The notes under the pieces: generated by a model
The model's database searches: none
What the model was told of the DNA's origin: nothing
The model's input: the letters and a program-made list of their open reading frames with translations, nothing else
Program-made: the position numbers and the translations under genes
Assembly (NCBI GenBank): GCA_020634975.1
Contig: JACKAQ010000003.1
Coordinates: 524,172-588,171 of the forward strand
Direction of reading: 5' to 3'
Length of the DNA stretch: 64,000 bases
Origin: JACKAQ01 sp020634975 [NCBI: Calditrichia bacterium]
Lineage (GTDB): Bacteria; Calditrichota; Calditrichia; RBG-13-44-9
Part shown: positions 16,440 through 25,174 of the stretch, piece after piece
Position numbering within the stretch: the first letter of the stretch is position 1
Layout of the letters: the number at the start of each line of letters is the position of its first letter

Positions 16440-18833
16440 TCAATTATTTTCGTTTCCCAAAATTTTTACTTTGGACTGTCCGGCATCCGTCAATTGCACA
16501 AATACACCATCGGCAATATCGCTGCCTAAGTTCAATGAAATATCGAGTTTATCGCTTGCCAAATGGCTCACTTTCAAAAAATGCCATTCGGGATTTTCTC
16601 CGGTATTTTGTGATTCTACCACAAACAGTGCATCCGTTTCCGGCGCATTTTCACATCGCGGAATAAAATTCTGGCGCGATGCATTGAGATAAAATCGCAC
16701 GGTAGTTTCAACCATATTTAATTGAAAAATTGAGATATCTCCGGTTTCGATGATTTGAAAATCATTCATTTTCTGCACATTTTCACCGAACGGAAACAGC
16801 ATTGCAGCGGCGAACGGCAGTTTCTGGGTTGCGGAAATTCGGAGCACCGGAGCCGGTAATTTTTCGCCGTATCCGGGCGCGTTCCAGCCGTCTTCGGGTA
16901 GCTTTCCACCGGAATTTACTGCGATTGTTGCAGCATCCGGCAGCGCAAAAATCGCTGCGGGTTTTTGATCAACAAACAAAATTTGCTCTTTCAACTGAAC
17001 TTCCGCCGGATGAAAATGTAGCGATGAAACAATGTTGAGTTCATCCGTTGCGTTTCCGCTAACTTCATCAAAAACAATAGCATATTTGCCTTTTTCGAAA
17101 AAAATGTGGCGCCTGTGAATGGCGTCTTTTTCCAGATTTGCAAATCGATCGGTTTCTGCGTAGGCATAATCGAATGATTCCGTAATCAGCTGATGCCGCA
17201 GCTTCGGCGACGACACCCGCGACCAACCGATGCGCCCTTCGTGAACCGCCTGCCCGCAGCCGTTGACCGTAATTGTGTTGTGTCCCAGCGAATCCCGGAA
17301 GTAGCGGTGCCATTCCAAATCGCCAAAATAGGTGTGAAATCCCGGATCGACAATCAGCGGTTTTCCGTTGGCAAACAGTTCGAATGCCAAAATATCGCCG
17401 TGCCCGTGTGCCGCTGATGGCGTGTCATCTTTGTGCACACCGTGGGCAATTTCTCCGCAATCAAACATTATGTAATTATTGGATTTATCCCAACCATCGC
17501 GCATCAGCAAATAACCGCTTGGCGCAAAAAATTTCGAATGTTCCGCTGGCTTTTTTGTGCGTAATTTTTCAAAATCAGCGATGCCGTTTTCGCCGAGCAG
17601 CCAGAGCAGTTCTTCGGTGGGTTCGTGTGCGACAAATTTCATATCGCTGCGTTGAAAAAGCACCGCGCCCAATGCCTGAAACGGACGTAAGTCCCATTTC
17701 GGTTCCGGGCGATAAAAATAAATCGAACGCGCGCTGTCGATATCACCGAGCATCGGCAACTGTCCGTCCGGACGGGTGAGATGCATCGGGAATTCGAGCA
17801 TTTTTTCCAACCACTGCCAGACATTTTCCGAAACCGGTAAATTGTTTTTCTTTCGCAATAACGCCAGTTGCAGATAAAATCCGGTGGTAAAATGATGGTA
17901 GTAACTTGCCTGCTCAACCGTAAAACCGTCTTCGTTAAATTGCAACGGGAGTTGTGCTTCCATTTCCGCCCAATAGTGATCGCGCCAGCGCTGCATCTTC
18001 GGCGAATTTGGATACACCGTTCCCAAAAACGCCAGTGCAGCCAACTCCCCAATCAAATGATTGTACGGGCTGTAAAAATAGGACAAATTTTCTTCGATAA
18101 TATCGCCCTGCAGCAACAATTGTTTGGCCAATTCTGCGCGGCGTTCGGACGTCCAAACCGGGGAATTTTGGGTGAAATAATACGACCAAATCCACGAAAA
18201 AATGCGCACCGCTTGCTCCAGCACCGATGTGTGGTTGATGCCATATTTGTGCGGCACTTGTGCAAACCAACTTTCCAGCCACTGCCAGATTTTTTCGGCG
18301 TATTTTTCTTCGCCGGTGAGATAATAGGCTTTGGCAACTTCGATAAAAAACTGGTGGCGATTGAGCTCCCAAACATATTTCACATCACCGAATTTATCGG
18401 TATTGAAGGTATCCATCTGCGAAAAATGGTTCAGCGGATAGCTGTTTCCGGTTTGCGGATTGACATTCCACTGAATTTTTTCCGGTAACTGCACCTGCAG
18501 TCCGAGCAAATTGAAGTTGTGAGCCAGCAACAAATCGGCGGCAACACGAACGTCATCGAGTTTCCCAAAAAAACTTGAATTAAATTCCGAGTTCAGCGTG
18601 GATGCGTCACCAGACAACCCGAAAAATTGCAAATCCGGTGCAGGAAACGTGTGCTTTTGAACATCCCAATTGGCGACCCAACGCGGGACGAACAAATCCG
18701 GTACATTGCCGTTACCGCCACTTGCTTTCCAACGCAGGGTTTCGGTACGGTTGCGTGCCACTTGCTTCACCCGAAAGGTGATTTCCGCAGTGGACATTTT
18801 TCGCAATTTTGAAACGTATTTCGCTAAGTTCAT
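16440..18833 (-). CDS. Heparinase II/III-fold protein of polysaccharide locus
   Basis: 797 residues. The N-terminal part (about 1-400) is an alpha/alpha toroid of the Hepar_II_III_N type (YLTGEEKYAEKIWQWLESWF, FYSPYNHLIGELAALAFLG, VEQASYYHHFTTGFYLQLAL). The C-terminal part is the beta-sandwich Heparinase II/III domain, with SAAHGHGDILAFELFANGKP and VDPGFHTYFGDLEWHRYFR. Members cleave uronic-acid polysaccharides by beta-elimination. Versions inside biosynthetic loci lack a signal peptide, as here, and may trim or edit the polymer. That fits a locus with AlgD. It sits directly downstream of wecB. A biosynthetic rather than degradative role is inferred from the surroundings. Confidence 0.85.
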   Translation of the reverse strand: MNLAKYVSKLRKMSTAEITFRVKQVARNRTETLRWKASGGNGNVPDLFVPRWVANWDVQKHTFPAPDLQFFGLSGDASTLNSEFNSSFFGKLDDVRVAADLLLAHNFNLLGLQVQLPEKIQWNVNPQTGNSYPLNHFSQMDTFNTDKFGDVKYVWELNRHQFFIEVAKAYYLTGEEKYAEKIWQWLESWFAQVPHKYGINHTSVLEQAVRIFSWIWSYYFTQNSPVWTSERRAELAKQLLLQGDIIEENLSYFYSPYNHLIGELAALAFLGTVYPNSPKMQRWRDHYWAEMEAQLPLQFNEDGFTVEQASYYHHFTTGFYLQLALLRKKNNLPVSENVWQWLEKMLEFPMHLTRPDGQLPMLGDIDSARSIYFYRPEPKWDLRPFQALGAVLFQRSDMKFVAHEPTEELLWLLGENGIADFEKLRTKKPAEHSKFFAPSGYLLMRDGWDKSNNYIMFDCGEIAHGVHKDDTPSAAHGHGDILAFELFANGKPLIVDPGFHTYFGDLEWHRYFRDSLGHNTITVNGCGQAVHEGRIGWSRVSSPKLRHQLITESFDYAYAETDRFANLEKDAIHRRHIFFEKGKYAIVFDEVSGNATDELNIVSSLHFHPAEVQLKEQILFVDQKPAAIFALPDAATIAVNSGGKLPEDGWNAPGYGEKLPAPVLRISATQKLPFAAAMLFPFGENVQKMNDFQIIETGDISIFQLNMVETTVRFYLNASRQNFIPRCENAPETDALFVVESQNTGENPEWHFLKVSHLASDKLDISLNLGSDIADGVFVQLTDAGQSKVKILGNENN

Positions 18834-18951
18834 ATTTTATTAGGTTTAGCCACGTTAATATTGAATCGATTTATCCAGTTTTGAGATGCCGGCATTCGCA
18901 GAAATGACGTTCTTTTTTTTAACCAAAACCGGATAAAAGCGTGGCAAATGG

Positions 18952-20046
18952 TTATGCTTTCGACAATATTTCCACAATCCGTTCGGCGGCGTGACCGTCC
19001 CACAATTCGGGAATTGCGCCTTTTTTCCACTCTCCGGCGAGCATTTGGCGGGCATTTTTGAGAATCGCTTCGGTATCGGGTCCCACCATTTCGTTGGTGC
19101 CAACTTCGATGGTAATCGGGCGTTCGGTGTTTTCCCGCAGCGTCATGCAGGGAATGCCCAGAAACGTGGTTTCTTCCTGAATGCCACCGGAATCGGTCAT
19201 CACGAAACTGGTGTTTTGAGTGAGATTTGCGAAATCCAGATAGCCGATTGGCGGCAGTAACTTCAGATTTTTCATTGCTTTAACGCGATCGTCTAATCCG
19301 AGCACTTCGATATTTTTGCGGGTGCGCGGATGTATCGGGAAAACGATTTGGATATCACGCTGAATTTCTTCAAACGCGGCGAGAATTTTTTTGAAATTAT
19401 CGGGATCATCCACATTGGAGGGGCGGTGCAGCGTTACCAGCGCAAAGCCTTTTGACTGCAAACCAAGCTCGTTGAGAATATTCGATTGGCGGGCTTTTTC
19501 CATAAAAAATGCCAGCGAATCGATCATCACATTACCGACAAAATGCACTTTTTCGTCCGGCACGCCTTCATTTTTGAGATTTTCCAACCCGCTTTTTTCG
19601 GTGATGAACAGGTGATCCGACAGTGCGTCGGTCACCAATCGGTTGATTTCTTCGGGCATTTTGCGATCGAAACTGCGCAATCCGGCTTCCACGTGAATCA
19701 CGGGAATGTGTAATTTAGCAGCAACCAAACTGCACGCCACTGTAGAATTTACATCGCCAACAACCAGCACCATATCGGGTTTTTCATCGAGACAAACTTT
19801 TTCGAAATCGACCATGATTTTAGCCGTTTGCACGGCATGTGAACCGGAGCCGACACCCAGATACACATCTGGTTTAGGTAATTGCAAGTCATCGAAAAAC
19901 AATTTGCTCATTTTTTCATCGTAATGCTGCCCGGTGTGCACCAAAACCGGTTGAAATTCATCCGGTCGAGCACTCATCGCGCGTTGTATCGGTCCGATTT
20001 TCATAAAATTTGGGCGAGCACCCACGACATTTATGATTTTTTTCAT
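18952..20046 (-). CDS. wecB: UDP-N-acetylglucosamine 2-epimerase (non-hydrolysing)
   Basis: 364 residues from the ATG at 20046; a TTG two codons earlier is nearer the GAGAGGAG ribosome binding site, so the true start is one of these two. Hallmarks: VVGARPNFMKIGPI at the N-terminus, GDVNSTVACSLVAAK, HVEAGLRSFDRKMPEEINR, HPRTRKNIE, and DSGGIQEETTFLGIPC with TLRENTERP. The enzyme interconverts UDP-GlcNAc and UDP-ManNAc in the cytoplasm, feeding ManNAc or ManNAc-uronate into surface polymers. It is the first gene of the long minus-strand polysaccharide run, so the promoter probably lies in 20047-20435. Confidence 0.95.
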   Translation of the reverse strand: MKKIINVVGARPNFMKIGPIQRAMSARPDEFQPVLVHTGQHYDEKMSKLFFDDLQLPKPDVYLGVGSGSHAVQTAKIMVDFEKVCLDEKPDMVLVVGDVNSTVACSLVAAKLHIPVIHVEAGLRSFDRKMPEEINRLVTDALSDHLFITEKSGLENLKNEGVPDEKVHFVGNVMIDSLAFFMEKARQSNILNELGLQSKGFALVTLHRPSNVDDPDNFKKILAAFEEIQRDIQIVFPIHPRTRKNIEVLGLDDRVKAMKNLKLLPPIGYLDFANLTQNTSFVMTDSGGIQEETTFLGIPCMTLRENTERPITIEVGTNEMVGPDTEAILKNARQMLAGEWKKGAIPELWDGHAAERIVEILSKA

Positions 20047-20435
20047 CGACAATAGCTCCTCTCAAAAACATGTTTTTCAACGACTTATCACAGATTGGTT
20101 GTTTGATTTTCTGAACCACGGCAATTTTTTATGTTACCCACTCATATTGGCAAACCGGTTGTCAAAAATTGAATTATCGGCAAAATAATGTGAATATTGA
20201 TCATTTAAGCGACGTTTTATCAATAAAATGCAAGAATATTCAGTAATTGATGTGCTGCCAATCCCAAATATAAATCAACGTAAGTTAATGACCCGGTTAT
20301 AGAAATAAGGTAGAAAAAATCAACAATTTTAAAGCAATTGCTGTGGCGAGGTTGGCAAAATTTAAGGTTGGTTTTTAGGAATGATAAAATGAAACGGGGT
20401 GAAAAGCTGTTCACCCCGAAAATTGTGTCAAAAAA
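20047..20435. other. Intergenic region upstream of the polysaccharide operon
   Basis: About 390 AT-rich bases. At the right end is the terminator of fabB (20395-20418). On the minus strand TTGACA occurs near 20160, but no good -10 follows at the right distance, so the operon promoter is not assigned. No gene could be supported; an open frame at 20220-20414 has no ribosome binding site and no protein-like composition. Confidence 0.5.
20395..20418 (-). terminator. Rho-independent terminator after fabB
   Basis: A perfect 9-bp inverted repeat (CGGGGTGAA / TTCACCCCG) with a 6-base loop lies 17 bases after the fabB stop. On the minus strand it is followed by TTTCATTTTAT. Confidence 0.8.
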
Positions 20436-21653
20436 TTATGCTTCGTAGCGCTGAAAAACCAGGCTGGCGTTGGTGCCGCCGAAGCCAAAACTATTGGAAA
20501 GCACCCGGTTCAATTTAACATATTTGCGAATGTCGCGAACGATGGGCATATCTTTCGCGCCATCATCCAGCGTTTCGATATTTGCGGATGCCGCAATGAA
20601 CTTGTGTTCCATCATCAGCAAACAATAAATTGCCTCGTGCACACCGGCTGCGCCGAGTGAGTGACCGGACAGCGATTTTGTAGAGCTGATCGGCGGAACA
20701 TTTTTGCCAAACACATTGCGAATCGCGCCGAGTTCGGTAATGTCACCGGCCGGCGTGCTGGTGCCGTGGGCATTCAGATAATCAATGCTGCCATCGACTG
20801 TTTCCAGTGCCATTTTCATGCAGCGTTCAGCACCTTCGCCGGAAGGTGCAACCATATCTGCACCATCGGATGTTGCGCCGTAACCCACCACTTCCGCGAT
20901 GATGTTGGCACCACGTTTTTTAGCATGTTCCAGTTCTTCCAAAACAATGACGCCACCACCGCCGGCGATAACAAATCCATCGCGATTGGCATCGTACGGG
21001 CGGGAAGCAGTTGTGGGCGTTTCATTATATTTGGAGGAAAGTGCGCCCATTCCATCAAAAGTGAGGGTCAATTCCCAGCCTTCTTCTTCGCCACCACCGG
21101 CAAAAACGACATCCTGTTTACCATATTGAATTTGCTCCATCGCGTTACCAATACAGTGGGCACTGGTGGCACATGCAGAGCTGATCGAATAGTTTAAACC
21201 CTTGATTTTAAAGGGTGTAGCCAAACACGCAGCAACAGTGCTGCCCATCGATTTGGTAACCATGTACGGACCAACCCGGCGGATGCCTTTTTCGCGAAGC
21301 GTATCCGCACCGAGCACAGTGCTCACCGGCGAGGCACCACCGGTGCCGACAATTAGCCCGGTTCTGGGATTGGACACCTGGTCTTCGCTCAGCCCGGCGT
21401 GATCGATCGCTTCCTGCATGGAAATGTAAGTGTAAGCCGCAGCATCTGCCATAAATCGCCGCACTTTACGGTCAATCAATTCATCCATATCGATGTGAAT
21501 GCTGCCGGCAACTTGGCTACGAAATCCCAATTCTTTATATTTTTCGTTGAATGAGATGCCGGAGCGGCCTTCTAATAATGAATTCAAAACTTCCGATTTT
21601 TTGTTACCGAGGCAGGAAACCACCCCGTAACCGGTTACGACTACTCGTCTCAT
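20436..21653 (-). CDS. fabB: 3-oxoacyl-ACP synthase I
   Basis: 405 residues from the ATG at 21653. This ATG is one base past the fabA stop and has AGAGGA upstream; the open frame extends further but would overlap fabA. The thiolase-fold catalytic triad is present: Cys161 in [15 protein letters not shown], His296 in [12 protein letters not shown] and His331 in [11 protein letters not shown]. The sequence follows E. coli FabB rather than FabF along its length ([32 protein letters not shown]). FabB condenses malonyl-ACP with acyl-ACP, including the cis-3-decenoyl-ACP produced by FabA. The fabA-fabB pair is the classical anaerobic unsaturated fatty acid pathway. A terminator follows at 20395-20418. 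Confidence 0.94.
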   Translation of the reverse strand: MRRVVVTGYGVVSCLGNKKSEVLNSLLEGRSGISFNEKYKELGFRSQVAGSIHIDMDELIDRKVRRFMADAAAYTYISMQEAIDHAGLSEDQVSNPRTGLIVGTGGASPVSTVLGADTLREKGIRRVGPYMVTKSMGSTVAACLATPFKIKGLNYSISSACATSAHCIGNAMEQIQYGKQDVVFAGGGEEEGWELTLTFDGMGALSSKYNETPTTASRPYDANRDGFVIAGGGGVIVLEELEHAKKRGANIIAEVVGYGATSDGADMVAPSGEGAERCMKMALETVDGSIDYLNAHGTSTPAGDITELGAIRNVFGKNVPPISSTKSLSGHSLGAAGVHEAIYCLLMMEHKFIAASANIETLDDGAKDMPIVRDIRKYVKLNRVLSNSFGFGGTNASLVFQRYEA

Positions 21654-21654
21654 A

Positions 21655-22170
21655 TTAAAAATCCTCTGTTGAAGTGAATAATCCGACGCGCAGCCCAGTG
21701 GCAGAATAAATTTGCCGGTCATCGACACTTACTGTGCCATCGGCGATGCCAAGAATTAATTTGGATGCCATCACCCGTTTAATATTCAAATGATACGTCA
21801 CTTTTTTTGCCGTAGGCAACACTTGCCCGCGAAATTTAACCTCGCCGACACCGAGCGCACGCCCTTTACCGATGTGACCGCTCCAAACCAGAAAAAATCC
21901 AACCAGTTGCCAAAGCGCGTCTAATCCCAGGCAACCGGGCATCACCGGATCGCCTTCAAAATGACAGTCGAAAAACCACAAATCAGGTTTTACATCCAGC
22001 TCAGCGATGATTTCGCCTTTGCCATGTTCGCCGCCATCGGCGTTGATATTCGTAATGCGATCAAACATTAACATGTTTGGCAGTGGTAATCGGGCGTCTT
22101 CAGGGCCAAACAATTTGCCGTGTCCGCATCGAATAATATCTTCGTAAGTGTAAGAATTTTTTATTGCCAT
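21655..22170 (-). CDS. fabA: 3-hydroxydecanoyl-ACP dehydratase/isomerase
   Basis: 171 residues, the same length as E. coli FabA, and alignable by eye end to end. The active-site His70 and Asp84 fall in [20 protein letters not shown], and [20 protein letters not shown] is the other family signature. FabA dehydrates 3-hydroxyacyl-ACP and isomerises trans-2 to cis-3-decenoyl-ACP, which introduces the double bond of unsaturated fatty acids. It is followed immediately by fabB. GGAGG lies 12 bases before the ATG, which is longer than usual, and no better start exists. This bifunctional FabA is best known from Proteobacteria, so its presence here may reflect transfer. Confidence 0.95.
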   Translation of the reverse strand: MAIKNSYTYEDIIRCGHGKLFGPEDARLPLPNMLMFDRITNINADGGEHGKGEIIAELDVKPDLWFFDCHFEGDPVMPGCLGLDALWQLVGFFLVWSGHIGKGRALGVGEVKFRGQVLPTAKKVTYHLNIKRVMASKLILGIADGTVSVDDRQIYSATGLRVGLFTSTEDF

Positions 22171-22253
22171 CGCTAAACGCGTCCTCCATTTATAATATAC
22201 CCCGCAATTTAAGAGATTAAGGCTAATTTACCAACTCAAGAAAAGGTTTTATG

Positions 22254-22295
22254 AAAAAACCGGTGAAATTTCCGAAAATTTCGGCTGTTCAACCG
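22254..22295 (-). terminator. Probable terminator after the GIY-YIG gene
   Basis: An imperfect hairpin (CGGTTGAA ... TTCACCG outside, CCGAAA/TTTCGG inside) is followed on the minus strand by six T. It overlaps the last codons of the GIY-YIG gene and separates it from fabA. Confidence 0.5.
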
Positions 22296-22546
22296 ACCGT
22301 CTGAAACAGCTTTTCTTTGCGGGATCTGCGCATCTTTTTGATTTCAGCTTCTCGGCGTGTGGCTTCGGAGCGACTGGTGCAGGATTCGGTGTAAACCAGT
22401 TGAACCGGGCGGCGGGATTTGGTGTATTTCGCACCCAAACGATTGTCGGAATTGTGCTCGTTAATGCGGCGCTCCACATCCTTTGCTATTCCGGCATATA
22501 GTGTGTCATCAGCACAGCGAACGATGTAAACATACCATAAATTCAT
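22289..22546 (-). CDS. GIY-YIG nuclease superfamily protein (YhbQ-like)
   Basis: 85 residues, a typical stand-alone GIY-YIG domain. The catalytic signature is VYIVRC ... TLYAGIAKD (the VYI and YAG positions of GIY-YIG), followed by the helix with the conserved Arg in DVERRINEHN, then RRPVQLVYTE and the conserved Glu in SRSEATRREAEIKKM. Proteins of this size are small nucleases implicated in DNA repair; some appear to spread laterally. No strong ribosome binding site precedes the ATG. It lies between fabA and the CapA-like gene, with no evident functional link to either. Confidence 0.88.
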   Translation of the reverse strand: MNLWYVYIVRCADDTLYAGIAKDVERRINEHNSDNRLGAKYTKSRRPVQLVYTESCTSRSEATRREAEIKKMRRSRKEKLFQTVG

Positions 22547-22560
22547 TCAAAAAACGCCGT

Positions 22561-23664
22561 TTACAGAACATGAGATTTAACTTTTGCCAACACATATTTG
22601 GCATAATTTGAATAGCTGACTTCCTTCAGGAAAAATTCTTTGGGTGGCAATTTTAAAAATTTCAGTGATCGCATAAACCGGCTGCGATACAACAATTCGC
22701 GAAACCAGCGATCGCTGACACCTTGCCAGAACGCCGCATCTTTTTGCTGATACAATCTGCCGAGAATGCAAATACGATTTTCCAGCCATTGCTTTTCACG
22801 ACCGTGCATCATCTGCGGCACCTGATTTGAAATGCGGTACGGATACATTTCCGCGTGTAAAATCTTCCCGTATTCGTCAATTTCAACCCCATAAACAAAG
22901 CTGCGGTTGGCGTAAAAATAGGGTTCGTCAAAAATGAAATTGCCGAGGCTGTAAATAATTTGTCCGTCATTGTAATTTTCGATGCCATTGGGATAATGCG
23001 GGCCGTGCCCTACAATCAGCGATGCACCGGCATCGATCATTTCCCGCGCCTGCCGCTGTTTATACGGCACCGGAAAAAATCCATATTTAATGCCCCAATG
23101 CACCGTTACCAGCACAATGTAACCATCCGATTTTAGCTGTCTAATTTGGGTTAAAATGTGTTCAATCCGGTGATCCGAAAGACCGGGGCGACCGGCTTTG
23201 GCGATATCCGAGCTGAGCGAGTAAATATATGTATAACCTAAAATTGCGAGCTTTACACCATTGGTTTCAATTTTCAGCGGGGCGTTGGCTTCTGCAAAAT
23301 CGCGACCGGCACCAACGTGGCGAATATTCACCCTGTCCAGATGTTCCAGCGTTTCGGCGAGTGCATCCGGACCGTGATCGAGAATATGATTATTGGCTAA
23401 GGTAACCGCATCAATGTTCAAATTTTGCAGAATTTGCACCGTTTTCGGATGGCTGCGGAATGTTACGCGCGGCTGTTGTTGCGGATGTGGCGAGCCGTTA
23501 ACAGCCAACGGGTTTTCCAGATTCAGAAACCGCAGGTCATAATCTGCCAATATCGCGTTGATTTCCGTAAAATGGAAATCGCCGGGATTGCTAAAAAAAT
23601 GCGTTTGAACATCCCGGTCGAGCATGGCATCGCCCATCAGGGCAATTTTAAAATTTGCTCCCAT
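22561..23664 (-). CDS. CapA/PgsA-like metallophosphatase-fold protein
   Basis: 367 residues. The PGA_cap fold is shown by GDAMLDRDVQ at the start, FLNLENPLA, TLANNHILDHG (metal-site NNH), VTVHWGIKYGF, VGHGPHYPNGIE and IYSLGNFIFDEP. The family is named for CapA and PgsA of poly-gamma-glutamate capsules, but most members occur in polysaccharide or envelope contexts with unknown activity. There is no signal peptide or membrane anchor, unlike PgsA, so the protein is probably cytoplasmic. The GT4 at 23754-24911 precedes it by 89 bases in the same orientation and is probably in the same operon. Confidence 0.82.
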   Translation of the reverse strand: MGANFKIALMGDAMLDRDVQTHFFSNPGDFHFTEINAILADYDLRFLNLENPLAVNGSPHPQQQPRVTFRSHPKTVQILQNLNIDAVTLANNHILDHGPDALAETLEHLDRVNIRHVGAGRDFAEANAPLKIETNGVKLAILGYTYIYSLSSDIAKAGRPGLSDHRIEHILTQIRQLKSDGYIVLVTVHWGIKYGFFPVPYKQRQAREMIDAGASLIVGHGPHYPNGIENYNDGQIIYSLGNFIFDEPYFYANRSFVYGVEIDEYGKILHAEMYPYRISNQVPQMMHGREKQWLENRICILGRLYQQKDAAFWQGVSDRWFRELLYRSRFMRSLKFLKLPPKEFFLKEVSYSNYAKYVLAKVKSHVL

Positions 23665-23753
23665 GTCACCTTTTGGTTGGGTAAATCAATCGTTCCGGAC
23701 AGAAATGTCTATCCTGCCCTACGTTTGTTTATCCCCACACATCCATTTTTCCC

Positions 23754-24911
23754 TTAACCCTGTTTCGTTTCCAGCATCTTCCGGTAGAGCTGTTGGTACG
23801 AACTCACCATTTTTTTCAACGAAAAATTTTCTTGTGCAAATTTGCGGGAATTTTCGCCCATTTCCCGCAGCAGATCCGGATTGTTGCGCAATTTGCGAAT
23901 TGCATCTGCCCATTGCTGATGATTGTTGCTTTCCACCAGAAATCCGGTTTTTCCGTCGATCACCAATTCCACATTTCCGCCGACAGCGGTTGCCACAACC
24001 GGTTTTCCGGCGAACATCGCTTCCTGAATTACGTTGGAACACCCTTCGCTGAATGAGGTCAGCGTAAACACATCGAAACCGTTATACATCAGATTCACTT
24101 CTTTTTGAAATCCCAAAAAATGAACATGCTTGGTCACGTTTAACGATTCGGAAAGCGTTTGCAATTCTTTCCCGATTTTCTCGGACATGTTGCCGCCGCC
24201 AACGTGCGCAAGTTCAATAATATCATTGGTTTGAACCAGCGGTTGCACACCTTTTATTATCATGGGAAAATTTTTCACGGGATTGAATCGCCCAACCGCA
24301 CCCACGATAAAATCGGATTCCCCAAAGCCAAACCGGCGACGAAATTCGGTTCGCAAATCGGTGTCCGGAAAGAACAAATTCTCATCCACGCCATTGAGGA
24401 TGACCTGCACTTTTCGATTGTCGAAACCGGTTACGGCGGATAATTTTTTGCCCAGAACATCGGATACGGACAGTATACAATCTGCTCGATCCCAGAAGAT
24501 GCGCTGTATCAACGAATGCGGAAATTTTTCCGGAAAAGTGCCGTGCTCGCCATGAATAATCACCGGCGATCTGGCGAATTTCGCACCCAAAACGCCTTCA
24601 ACCAAAGCGCCCCAGGATCTGGTGTGAACGATATCATACTGTTTTTCGCGGAACAATTTGGCAAGTTTAAACGGCGTTCCGGGGTGATTTCCGGCGGGAA
24701 TTTGCAATTCTACAATATTAAATCGATCGAGATCCGGCACCTGGTTTTCGTAAATTTTATTTAAAATCACCAGTTCATTGTGAAATTGCGAGGTGTCCAT
24801 ATGGCGAATCAGCTTTAAAATCCCGAGTTCTTTTCCACCGCCGCCAATCGTGTTCATCACGTGTGCAACTTTTATCTTTTTGTTCGACTGCTCGTTCTGC
24901 ATAAATCCCAT
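23754..24911 (-). CDS. Glycosyltransferase family 4
   Basis: 385 residues. It has the GT-B acceptor loop VAHVMNTIGGGGKELGILKL near the N-terminus, IIHGEHGTFPEKFP, the hinge strand VGAVGRFNPVKNFP, and the donor site FSEGCSNVIQEAMFAGKPVV with E-x7-E. The first 8 residues before KIKVAH may be extra; a start a few codons downstream is not available. It is the first gene of a two-gene minus-strand unit with the CapA-like gene, divergent from the secreted protein gene at 25175. It probably contributes to the same surface polysaccharide as the locus to the left. Confidence 0.88.
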   Translation of the reverse strand: MGFMQNEQSNKKIKVAHVMNTIGGGGKELGILKLIRHMDTSQFHNELVILNKIYENQVPDLDRFNIVELQIPAGNHPGTPFKLAKLFREKQYDIVHTRSWGALVEGVLGAKFARSPVIIHGEHGTFPEKFPHSLIQRIFWDRADCILSVSDVLGKKLSAVTGFDNRKVQVILNGVDENLFFPDTDLRTEFRRRFGFGESDFIVGAVGRFNPVKNFPMIIKGVQPLVQTNDIIELAHVGGGNMSEKIGKELQTLSESLNVTKHVHFLGFQKEVNLMYNGFDVFTLTSFSEGCSNVIQEAMFAGKPVVATAVGGNVELVIDGKTGFLVESNNHQQWADAIRKLRNNPDLLREMGENSRKFAQENFSLKKMVSSYQQLYRKMLETKQG

Positions 24912-25174
24912 TGGTTTTGTTTATTCTTCGATAATAAATGAACCCGGATCCGAAATATTTGTGGATTAACACCCCCAACACCATTGCGATGCGGCATGTA
25001 TGATAACCAAAATTCGTCCATTTCAAAACCAAATTTTTCAATAATTTGGCGAAACCGGTTAGGGAAAACCTATCGAAAAAATGTTTCACCCGCACAAAAA
25101 ATCTTTTCAGAATCACCGAAATAGTGTAACTTCTGCAACATTAAAATTCCCTTTCAACATACTGCGAGTAGATT

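Noticed and set aside
20220-20414. 64-codon minus-strand frame between wecB and fabB
   Set aside because: It includes the fabB terminator, has no ribosome binding site and no protein-like pattern.
24775-25116. 113-codon minus-strand frame upstream of the GT4 gene
   Set aside because: Its second half is an out-of-frame reading of the GT4 start and the first half lacks a ribosome binding site or family.
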